From positions 1 through 7,425 of the forward strand of contig CAJOQS010000084.1 of the NCBI GenBank assembly GCA_905236925.1: a DNA stretch of 7,425 bases. The letters are read 5' to 3'. The stretch comes from an uncultured Lachnospiraceae bacterium (GTDB taxonomy: Bacteria > Bacillota > Clostridia > Lachnospirales > Lachnospiraceae). Both the position numbers and the translations under genes were made by a program. The notes beneath the pieces are model-generated. The model was not told the DNA's origin and did not search any database. It saw nothing but the letters and a program-made list of their open reading frames with translations. Of this stretch, positions 1-5,934 are shown piece after piece (positions within the stretch are counted from its first letter, which is position 1; each line of letters begins with the position of its first letter).

Positions 1-914
1 AATCAACGCTCATGAACAGGCTGATAGGACAGGAGGTCGCGATCACCTGCAACAAGCCGCAGACCACGAGGACGAGGATCCGCACGATCCTCACCGAGGA
101 GCGCGGACAGGCGATCTTTATCGATACGCCGGGAATACATCAGGCGAAGAACAAGCTCGGAAAGTTCATGGTGGACGCCGCGGAGCGGACTCTGAACGAG
201 GTCGACCTGATACTGTGGCTTGTGGAGCCTGTCGATTCGGTCGGCACCGGAGACAGGCATATAGCCGAGCTCCTGCGCGGCAATTCCACGCCCAAGGTGC
301 TGGTCATAAACAAGATAGATACGGTTCCCGCGGAAAAGGTCGTCGCCATGATCAACATGTACAAGGACCTTGCGGACTTTGACGAGATAGTTCCCGTGAG
401 CGCCCTGATCGGCAGGAACGAGGACGATCTGAAGGATGTGATATTCAAGCTCCTTCCCGAAGGTCCTATGTACTACGACGAGGACGAGCTGACCGACCAG
501 CCCGAAAGGCAGATCGTTGCGGAGATCGTCCGCGAGAGCGCGCTGAAGAACCTCAGTGATGAGGTGCCTCACGGCATAGCCGTAGGCATCGAGCTGATGA
601 AGGAACGCAAAAAGGGCGGCGGATATATTAACTACGAGGAAAACGACGCGCCCGGATCGAACGCGGAGCAGGGTACGGGTCTTTTTGATATCGAGGCCAC
701 GATCGTCTGCGAGCGCGACTCACACAAGGGCATCATCATAGGCAAGGGCGGGGCCATGCTCAAGAAGATAGGAACCGACGCCCGGCTGCAGATGGAGGCT
801 CTGCTCGGCTTCAGGGTCAATCTGAAGCTGTTTGTGAAGGTTAAAAAGGACTGGCGCGATTCGGACTTCCTGCTTAAGAACTACGGGTTCTGGGAAGAGA
901 AGGATGAGACCTGA
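1..914 (+). CDS. era: GTPase Era, 5' end cut by window
   Basis: Era is a GTPase that binds 16S rRNA and helps mature the 30S ribosomal subunit, in the cytoplasm and partly at the inner membrane face. The reading frame is already open at base 3. The first residues read STLMNRLIG, the tail of the G1/P-loop (usual form GxPNVGKSTL), and bases 1-2 (aa) fit the preceding Lys codon, so only about 20 N-terminal residues are missing. Counting from the Met at base 12: switch I/G2 NKPQTTR at 14-20, G3 DTPG at 38-41, G4 NKID at 100-103, G5 SAL at 130-132. A type II KH RNA-binding domain follows, with GKGG at 244-247 and the conserved VKVKKDW. The ATG at 12 is an internal Met, not the start. Odd point: a Gly/Asn/Glu-rich stretch at about 201-224, just before the KH strand DIEATI, looks longer than in other Era proteins. 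The stop codon lies inside recO. Identity is very secure. Confidence 0.97.
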   Translation, partial: STLMNRLIGQEVAITCNKPQTTRTRIRTILTEERGQAIFIDTPGIHQAKNKLGKFMVDAAERTLNEVDLILWLVEPVDSVGTGDRHIAELLRGNSTPKVLVINKIDTVPAEKVVAMINMYKDLADFDEIVPVSALIGRNEDDLKDVIFKLLPEGPMYYDEDELTDQPERQIVAEIVRESALKNLSDEVPHGIAVGIELMKERKKGGGYINYEENDAPGSNAEQGTGLFDIEATIVCERDSHKGIIIGKGGAMLKKIGTDARLQMEALLGFRVNLKLFVKVKKDWRDSDFLLKNYGFWEEKDET

Positions 915-1617
915 AGTTACGGTACACGGGATCGTGCTCACTTCGATGCCGGTCGGTGAATATGACCGGAGGATAACGATCCTTACAAGTGAAAGAGGCA
1001 GGATAACTGCTTTCGCAAAAGGCGCACGGAGACCGACGGGCGCCTTCTTGGCGTGTACAAGGGGCTTCACCTACGGGGAATTCACACTTTTTGAGGGCAG
1101 GGACGCCTACAGCGTAAAAGCCGCGGAAAAGGTCAGGTACTTCGAGGAGCTGTCAAAGGACCTTGAAAGCACCTATTACGGAATGTACTTCTGCGAGCTG
1201 GCCGGCGCGCTCACACGCGAGGAGCTCGAGGAGGCGGGACAGATGAAGCTGCTGTATCTGGCGCTTCTGGCCCTTGCAAAAAAGACCATGCCGGCACGAT
1301 TGATAAGGCGCGTTTATGAACTGAGGGCGATCGCTATCTACGGAGAGGGAATGGCCGCGGAGGGATGCTACTACAGCTCGCGTTACAACGGTCTCAGAAG
1401 CGAGAATTATGCAGGCTCTGTTGAAGTAAGCGAGACTACTCTCTACACCGTCCGCTTCATCGAACAGACCCCTCTTAAGGAGCTGTTTTCCTTCAGGGTC
1501 AGCGATGAGGTTATGAACGAGCTTGAGCGCATAACGGGCGATCACATGGAAAATCATGTCGAGCGGAGGTTCAAGAGTCTTGAGGTTCTCGAAACAATGA
1601 CCGAAACGGGAGTTTGA
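904..1617 (+). CDS. recO: DNA repair protein RecO
   Basis: RecO works with RecR (and RecF) to load RecA onto SSB-coated single-stranded DNA and to anneal complementary strands. The protein is 237 residues, close to the family norm of about 240-250. Residues 1-75 form the OB fold with the family signature VHGIVLTSMPVGEYDR...LTSERGRITAFAKGARRP. Residues 80-230 form the helical C-terminal part, including FCELAGALTREE and the YELRAIAIYGE helix. The ATG at 904 is chosen because the conserved OB strand begins immediately after it. A purine-rich ribosome site (GGGAAG at 892-897) sits 6 bases upstream inside era, and the 11-base overlap with era suggests translational coupling. Odd point: the four-Cys zinc knuckle found in many Bacillota RecO proteins after the IxGE helix is absent; only Cys155 lies in that region. 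Era-recO adjacency is common in Clostridia and supports the call. Confidence 0.93.
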   Translation: MRPEVTVHGIVLTSMPVGEYDRRITILTSERGRITAFAKGARRPTGAFLACTRGFTYGEFTLFEGRDAYSVKAAEKVRYFEELSKDLESTYYGMYFCELAGALTREELEEAGQMKLLYLALLALAKKTMPARLIRRVYELRAIAIYGEGMAAEGCYYSSRYNGLRSENYAGSVEVSETTLYTVRFIEQTPLKELFSFRVSDEVMNELERITGDHMENHVERRFKSLEVLETMTETGV

Positions 1618-1640
1618 GCAGTCCGGAACTTCATTTTCTC

Positions 1641-1669
1641 TTGTATGTCGGAGCAAAAATGAGTATAAT
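1641..1669 (+). promoter_or_regulatory. Predicted sigma-A promoter for the UAP-like gene
   Basis: The -35 box TTGTAT is at 1641-1646 and a perfect -10 box TATAAT is at 1664-1669, separated by the ideal 17 bases. Transcription would start near 1676, giving a leader of about 45 bases before the ATG at 1722. The -35 keeps the TTG but is otherwise weak. No terminator-like stem with a T run is visible between recO and this site, so read-through from era-recO may also contribute. Prediction from sequence only. Confidence 0.7.
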
Positions 1670-1721
1670 CGGAAACAGCAGGGCATAGAGCTCAATTTAA
1701 ACTATAATAGCGGAGAGAGTT

Positions 1722-2957
1722 ATGACAAAGAACGTTTTTTTTGAACAGTTGGAGAAATACGGACAGCAGAAATTTAAGGACACTTTTGAAGGTCTTAAGC
1801 CCGAAGCTCAGGCGAAGATCCTTGAGCAGGCCGACCTCCTCGATTTCAAGATGATCGCGGATGTCGACGTGAAGCAGCAGGAGCTTCCCCGCGGCGTGAT
1901 CGAGCCCATCAAGACACTCACTATCGAAGAGTACAGGGACAAGTCGGCGCATTACCGCGAGATAGGACTTGAAGCCATCCGCGCCGGCAAGATAGGCGCG
2001 CTGCTCCTTGCGGGCGGCATGGGCACCAGGCTCGGCTACGACCACGCGAAGGGAATGTACGATATCGGCATCACAAGGCCCGTATTCATTTTCCAGAGAA
2101 CCATAGAGAACATCATGGACGTGACAAAGGAGGCCGGATGCAGCATTCACCTCTACATCATGACCAGTCATCTCAACGATACCGAAACGCGTGAGTTCTT
2201 CAAGGAGCACAACTACTTCGGATACGACAGCAGCTATGTGCATTTCTATATGCAGGATATGGCTCCCTGCCTTGACAGGGAAGGCAACATGTTCCTTGCG
2301 GCTGAGGACGCCATCGCGATGTCGCCCAACGGAAACGGCGGCTTCTATTCCTCACTGGTGAACAGCCCCTGCGGAAAGCATCTTCACGATGCAGGCATCG
2401 AATACATCAACGTATTCGCGGTTGACAATGTGCTTCAGCGCATCGCAGATCCCGTTTTCATCGGCGCAACGATCGAAAGCGGCAGCGCGACCGGAGCGAA
2501 GGTTGTTGCCAAGGCCGCTCCCGACGAGAGAGTCGGCGCGATCTGCCTTGAGGACGGAACTCCTTCGGTAGTCGAATACTACGATATGACACCCGAACTC
2601 ATGGAGGCCAAACTCGAGGACGGAACACCCGCGTACAATTTCGGTGTTATCCTCAATTATCTGTTCAGGATCAGGGATATCGATGAGGTCGTAAGCAGAC
2701 AGCTTCCCGTACATCTTGTAAACAAGAAGGTTCCCTATCTCGATTATGTTGACGGAAAGCCCGTTACAGTGGCTCCCGAGAAGCCCAATGCGTTCAAGCT
2801 CGAGACTCTTTCGCTCGACCTTGTGCATCTGACCGATTCATGTCTGCCCTTCGAGGTGGTTCGTGAGAAAGAGTTCGCTCCGATCAAGAATCCAACCGGC
2901 ATCGATTCGGTTGAAAGCGCCAGAAAGCTCCTCGAGGACTGCGGATATACCCTTTGA
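1722..2957 (+). CDS. UDPGP-family UDP-sugar pyrophosphorylase (UAP/AGX-like)
   Basis: This is a nucleotidyltransferase that joins UTP and a sugar-1-phosphate to give a UDP-sugar and pyrophosphate, in the cytoplasm. The 411-residue protein has a helical N-terminus (1-80), then the nucleotide-binding loop LLLAGGMGTRLG at 94-105 with KGMYDIG at 110-116. Further motifs are MTSH at 147-150, PNGNGG at 202-207 (uridine/sugar site), VDN at 234-236 (metal-binding Asp), GAKVV at 258-262, EYYDM at 285-289, NFGVI at 307-311, NKKVPYLD at 334-341, KPNAFKLE at 354-361 and FEVVREKEFAPIKN at 377-390. These run in the same order as in eukaryotic UDP-GlcNAc pyrophosphorylase and differ from bacterial GalU and GlmU. 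The protein is about 90 residues shorter than the human enzyme. The start is set by GGAGAG at 1712-1717, four bases before ATG. GlcNAc-1-phosphate is the favoured substrate by similarity, but Glc-1-P or GalNAc/Gal-1-P cannot be excluded. Automatic annotation may read UTP-glucose-1-phosphate uridylyltransferase. Confidence 0.88.
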   Translation: MTKNVFFEQLEKYGQQKFKDTFEGLKPEAQAKILEQADLLDFKMIADVDVKQQELPRGVIEPIKTLTIEEYRDKSAHYREIGLEAIRAGKIGALLLAGGMGTRLGYDHAKGMYDIGITRPVFIFQRTIENIMDVTKEAGCSIHLYIMTSHLNDTETREFFKEHNYFGYDSSYVHFYMQDMAPCLDREGNMFLAAEDAIAMSPNGNGGFYSSLVNSPCGKHLHDAGIEYINVFAVDNVLQRIADPVFIGATIESGSATGAKVVAKAAPDERVGAICLEDGTPSVVEYYDMTPELMEAKLEDGTPAYNFGVILNYLFRIRDIDEVVSRQLPVHLVNKKVPYLDYVDGKPVTVAPEKPNAFKLETLSLDLVHLTDSCLPFEVVREKEFAPIKNPTGIDSVESARKLLEDCGYTL

Positions 2958-2979
2958 TCGGAAAAACCTCGCGGAACAC

Positions 2980-3007
2980 TTGAAAATCATCGGGTATGTG
3001 CTACAAT
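2980..3007 (+). promoter_or_regulatory. Predicted extended -10 promoter for glyQS
   Basis: TTGAAA at 2980-2985 and TACAAT at 3002-3007 are separated by 16 bases, and TGC at 2999-3001 forms an extended -10 (TGn). Each box differs from consensus at a single position or nearly so, making this the best promoter in the window. Transcription would start near 3014, leaving a leader of only about 33 bases before the glyQS ATG. That leaves no room for a T-box leader if this is the main promoter. Prediction from sequence only. Confidence 0.78.
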
Positions 3008-3046
3008 ACTTGAATGATCAAAAATTCAGACAGGTGGTAATGATAA

Positions 3047-4435
3047 ATGGAAAAGACAATGGAAAAAATTGTTGCGCTCGCCAAGGCGAGAGGCTTTGTT
3101 TATCCCGGCTCGGAGATCTACGGCGGTCTCGCGAACACATGGGACTATGGCAATCTTGGAGTTGAACTCAAGAACAACATAAAGAAGGCATGGTGGAAGA
3201 AGTTCATCCAGGAGAATCCCTACAATGTGGGCGTGGACTGCGCGATCCTCATGAATCCCCAGACGTGGGTTGCATCGGGACATCTCGGCGGTTTCTCGGA
3301 TCCTCTGATGGACTGCAAGGAGTGTAAGGAACGTTTCAGGGCCGACAAGCTCATCGAGGACTATGCCGCTGAAAAGGGCGTCGAACTGCCCAAGCCCGTT
3401 GACGCATTCACTCAGGATGAGATGAAGAAGTACATCGACGACAACAACATCTGCTGTCCTTCCTGCGGCAAGCACAACTTCACCGATATCCGTCAGTTCA
3501 ATCTGATGTTCAAGACCTTCCAGGGCGTTACCGAGGACGCGAAGAACGTTGTATATCTGCGCCCCGAGACCGCTCAGGGTATTTTCGTAAACTTCAAGAA
3601 TGTTCAGCGTACCTCCCGTAAGAAGGTTCCCTTCGGAATCGGCCAGATCGGTAAGTCCTTCCGCAACGAGATCACGCCCGGAAACTTTACCTTCCGTACA
3701 CGTGAATTCGAGCAGATGGAGCTGGAGTTCTTCTGCAAGCCCGGTACCGACCTCGAGTGGTTCCAGTACTGGAGAGGCTTCTGCCGCGACTGGCTGCTCA
3801 GCCTCGGCATCAAGGAAGACGAGATGAGACTTCGCGACCACAGCCCCGAGGAGCTTTGCTTCTATTCCAAGGGCACGACCGATATCGAGTTCCTGTTCCC
3901 GTTCGGCTGGGGCGAACTCTGGGGTATCGCTGACCGTACCGATTACGATCTTACACAGCATCAGAATGTCTCGAAGGAGGATATGAGCTACTTCGACGAC
4001 GAGACCAACGAGAAGTATGTACCCTACGTTGTAGAGCCTTCACTCGGTGCTGACCGCGTGACCCTTGCATTCCTCTGTGCAGCATACGACGAGGAGGAGC
4101 TTGAGGGCGGTGATATGCGTACCGTTCTTCATTTCCATCCCGCGCTTGCACCCATCAAGGTCGGTGTTCTGCCCCTTTCCAAGAAGCTCAACGAGGGCGC
4201 TGAGAAGATCTTCACCGAGCTTTCAAAGGAGTGGAACTGCGAGTTCGACGACCGCGGCAATATCGGTAAGCGCTACCGCCGTCAGGACGAGATCGGTACG
4301 CCTTACTGCGTAACCTATGATTTCGATTCCGAAAACGATAACTGCGTAACCGTTCGTGAGCGTGACTCCATGGCTCAGGAGCGTATTGCTATCTCCGAGC
4401 TTAAGGCATACCTTGCGCAGAAGCTTGCATTTTAA
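3047..4435 (+). CDS. glyQS: Glycine--tRNA ligase, dimeric single-chain type
   Basis: This cytoplasmic enzyme charges tRNA-Gly with glycine using ATP. It is the homodimeric class II form shared with archaea, eukaryotes and many Clostridia, not the alpha2beta2 GlyQ/GlyS form. At 462 residues it is full length. The N-terminal signature GFVYPGSEIYGGLANTWDYG is at 16-35. Putative zinc ligands lie at Cys90/Cys93 and Cys137/Cys140. The LRPETAQGIF glycine-pocket motif is at 171-180. Class II motif 2 begins FRNEITPGNFTFRTREFEQ at 205-223, and motif 3 is GADRVTLAF at 334-342. The anticodon-binding domain spans about 368-460. The ATG at 3047 has AGGTGG at 3032-3037, nine bases upstream; the Met at residue 5 is too far from it. 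Arginine codons are mostly CGT/CGC (20 of 24 by hand count), unlike neighbouring genes that prefer AGG, which fits high expression. A strong terminator follows after 11 bases. Confidence 0.98.
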   Translation: MEKTMEKIVALAKARGFVYPGSEIYGGLANTWDYGNLGVELKNNIKKAWWKKFIQENPYNVGVDCAILMNPQTWVASGHLGGFSDPLMDCKECKERFRADKLIEDYAAEKGVELPKPVDAFTQDEMKKYIDDNNICCPSCGKHNFTDIRQFNLMFKTFQGVTEDAKNVVYLRPETAQGIFVNFKNVQRTSRKKVPFGIGQIGKSFRNEITPGNFTFRTREFEQMELEFFCKPGTDLEWFQYWRGFCRDWLLSLGIKEDEMRLRDHSPEELCFYSKGTTDIEFLFPFGWGELWGIADRTDYDLTQHQNVSKEDMSYFDDETNEKYVPYVVEPSLGADRVTLAFLCAAYDEEELEGGDMRTVLHFHPALAPIKVGVLPLSKKLNEGAEKIFTELSKEWNCEFDDRGNIGKRYRRQDEIGTPYCVTYDFDSENDNCVTVRERDSMAQERIAISELKAYLAQKLAF

Positions 4436-4446
4436 TACTGAACAAT

Positions 4447-4474
4447 AAAAAGCGGATTTCTTATCCGCTTTTTA
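4447..4474 (+). terminator. Rho-independent terminator after glyQS
   Basis: A perfect 11-bp stem pairs 4447-4457 (AAAAAGCGGAT) with 4463-4473 (ATCCGCTTTTT) around the 5-base loop TTCTT. The 3' arm ends in the T run. The 5' A run makes it potentially bidirectional. It begins 11 bases after the glyQS stop codon and separates glyQS from the sugar transferase gene. Confidence 0.93.
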
Positions 4475-4477
4475 TAG

Positions 4478-4498
4478 CGGAGTAGATGGGAAACTCCG
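4478..4498 (+). other. Leader hairpin before the sugar transferase gene
   Basis: CGGAGT at 4478-4483 pairs with ACTCCG at 4493-4498 around the 9-base loop AGATGGGAA, with a possible extra G-T pair outside. It lies directly after the terminator and 21 bases before the ATG at 4520. No T run follows, so it is not a terminator. Its left arm can alternatively pair with the right arm of the terminator stem. Function is unknown; it may be chance or a small 5' structure. Confidence 0.45.
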
Positions 4499-4519
4499 TA
4501 ATTGACAGGGGTGACATAA

Positions 4520-5914
4520 ATGGGAAAAGGCAACAGGCACGCGAACAGAAATGTCCTGTACATGGTTCTGGATTTTCTGTTCTGCTTTCTTGCCTATGTA
4601 TTGGCTGTATTGACATGTGACGGGACGTTTCAGATCTGGCAGAATGATTTCTTTAAATTGTGCCTTTGTTCGATTCTGCTCGTCATGATGTTCAATCTTA
4701 TCAAAAAGCTGTACGATACTACGCTGTTTTTCTATGTGGACCGCATCTTAAGCTATCTGAGTCAGTCCTTCCTTTTTTCAAATCTGATGGTGTATCTGCT
4801 GGCGTATGTTGTAGGACATACACACATTCCGTTCTGGAAATATGCCTGTTTTATGGCTTATGAGTTTGTGATGCTGGTCCTCAGCGCCTTCTTTATGCGC
4901 TGGCTGATCAGAAGGACGCAGCTGTTTGCCGCAAGGTGTGTTTTCGTCGGCAACAAGGACACCTATTCCAAAATGATACATTTCCTCGGCAGGAACTCGA
5001 TGGGAGTGAAGCTTGTGGGGTATGTGTCGGAGCACGCGTACTATCCCGAAGGCGACGGAACGGACTATATAGGCACCATCGATGAACTCGACAAGGTCCT
5101 TCACGATCATGCGGTCGATCAGGTCTTCTTCTTCCAGGACGACAAGCATCCGCTCAATTACTATGAATATGTGGTCCAGTGTCTCGAAATGGGTGTGACG
5201 GCAAGGATAGTCGAGCCGCCTTACAATGTGGAGCAGGCCAAGAACTATGTTTCCAGCATCGGAACATATCCCGTCGTTACCTATCACAACGTCGTGATGA
5301 ATGTCTACGCAAAGGCATTAAAGCGTGTTGGAGACATACTTGCGAGCACAATCGGAATAATCGTTTCGGCGATCCCGATGCTCATCATCTCCATAGCGAT
5401 CAAGCTCGATTCACCCGGACCCGTTCTGTTCAGGCAGGAGAGAGTCGGAATGAACGGAAGGCGCTTCAAGATGCTGAAGTTCCGGAGTATGTGCATTGAC
5501 GCCGAGGAAAAAAAGAAAGAGCTTGAAGATAAGAATCAGATGAATAACAATCTGATGTTCAAGATAGAGGATGACCCGAGGATAACGAGGGTCGGAAGGG
5601 TCATCAGGAAGTATTCACTGGATGAGCTGCCTCAGTTCTTCAACGTTTTCATCGGAGAAATGAGCATGGTCGGAACCCGTCCTCCCACACTCGAGGAGGT
5701 TGCGCAGTACGACATCACTCACTGGAGAAGGCTCTCCATAAAGCCCGGAATAACCGGGATGTGGCAGACCAGCGGAAGAAGCAAGATAACCGACTTCGAG
5801 AAGGTCGTGGCTCTGGACAAGGAGTACATAGACAACTGGTCGGTATGGCTTGACTTCAAGCTGCTCGTTAAAACGGTAATACAGCTGTTATTCAACAGGG
5901 GCGACGCCTACTAA
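4520..5914 (+). CDS. Polyprenyl-phosphate sugar-1-phosphate transferase (WbaP/WcaJ type)
   Basis: This membrane enzyme moves a sugar-1-phosphate from a UDP-sugar to undecaprenyl phosphate, the first membrane step of surface polysaccharide or glycan synthesis. It is 464 residues. Four hydrophobic segments lie at about 13-32, 45-61, 84-99 and 107-126, followed by a Rossmann-like CoA_binding_3 region (about 137-255, with VFVGNKDTYSKMI). A membrane-inserted helix spans about 272-296. The C-terminal Bac_transf catalytic domain (266-464) has SPGPVLFRQERVG at 298-310, KMLKFRSM at 317-324, the catalytic Asp368-Glu369 pair in SLDELPQ, MVGTRPP at 383-389 and PGITGMWQ at 409-416. The ATG at 4520 follows AGGGGTG at 4507-4513. 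The sugar moved cannot be read from sequence. No other glycosyltransferase lies in the window, so it is not visibly inside a polysaccharide cluster; glmS follows after 20 bases. No convincing promoter is seen upstream. Codons 330-332 contain a slippery heptamer. Confidence 0.93.
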   Translation: MGKGNRHANRNVLYMVLDFLFCFLAYVLAVLTCDGTFQIWQNDFFKLCLCSILLVMMFNLIKKLYDTTLFFYVDRILSYLSQSFLFSNLMVYLLAYVVGHTHIPFWKYACFMAYEFVMLVLSAFFMRWLIRRTQLFAARCVFVGNKDTYSKMIHFLGRNSMGVKLVGYVSEHAYYPEGDGTDYIGTIDELDKVLHDHAVDQVFFFQDDKHPLNYYEYVVQCLEMGVTARIVEPPYNVEQAKNYVSSIGTYPVVTYHNVVMNVYAKALKRVGDILASTIGIIVSAIPMLIISIAIKLDSPGPVLFRQERVGMNGRRFKMLKFRSMCIDAEEKKKELEDKNQMNNNLMFKIEDDPRITRVGRVIRKYSLDELPQFFNVFIGEMSMVGTRPPTLEEVAQYDITHWRRLSIKPGITGMWQTSGRSKITDFEKVVALDKEYIDNWSVWLDFKLLVKTVIQLLFNRGDAY

Positions 5915-5934
5915 ACTGGAAGGAATAATAATAT

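Noticed and set aside
3..572. A 189-codon minus-strand open frame opposite era.
   Set aside because: Antisense shadow of the conserved GTPase domain; no recognisable domain or start signals.
1..914. Era as a truncated pseudogene.
   Set aside because: The missing N-terminus coincides exactly with the window edge and the frame is open through base 1, so the cut is by sampling.
1659..1688. Nine-codon open frame (MSIIGNSRA) between recO and the UAP-like gene.
   Set aside because: It overlaps the predicted -10 box, would start upstream of the predicted transcription start, and has no ribosome site.
1703..1708. A second TATAAT before the UAP-like gene.
   Set aside because: No -35 box at the right distance, and transcription would start within the ribosome site; the TATAAT at 1664-1669 is better placed.
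3077..3090. Palindrome CTCGCC-AA-GGCGAG near the start of glyQS.
   Set aside because: It encodes the conserved LAKARG region and has a loop too tight for a full stem; most likely coding coincidence.
3026..3961. A 311-codon open frame on the minus strand opposite glyQS.
   Set aside because: It lies almost wholly antisense to a full-length, motif-complete glyQS, has no ribosome site or promoter I can see, and its translation resembles no family. Such frames are common opposite GC-biased, highly expressed genes.
4502..4507. Perfect -35 consensus TTGACA just before the sugar transferase gene.
   Set aside because: No -10 box lies 16-18 bases downstream (that position is AAAAGG inside the gene), and the last base overlaps the ribosome site.
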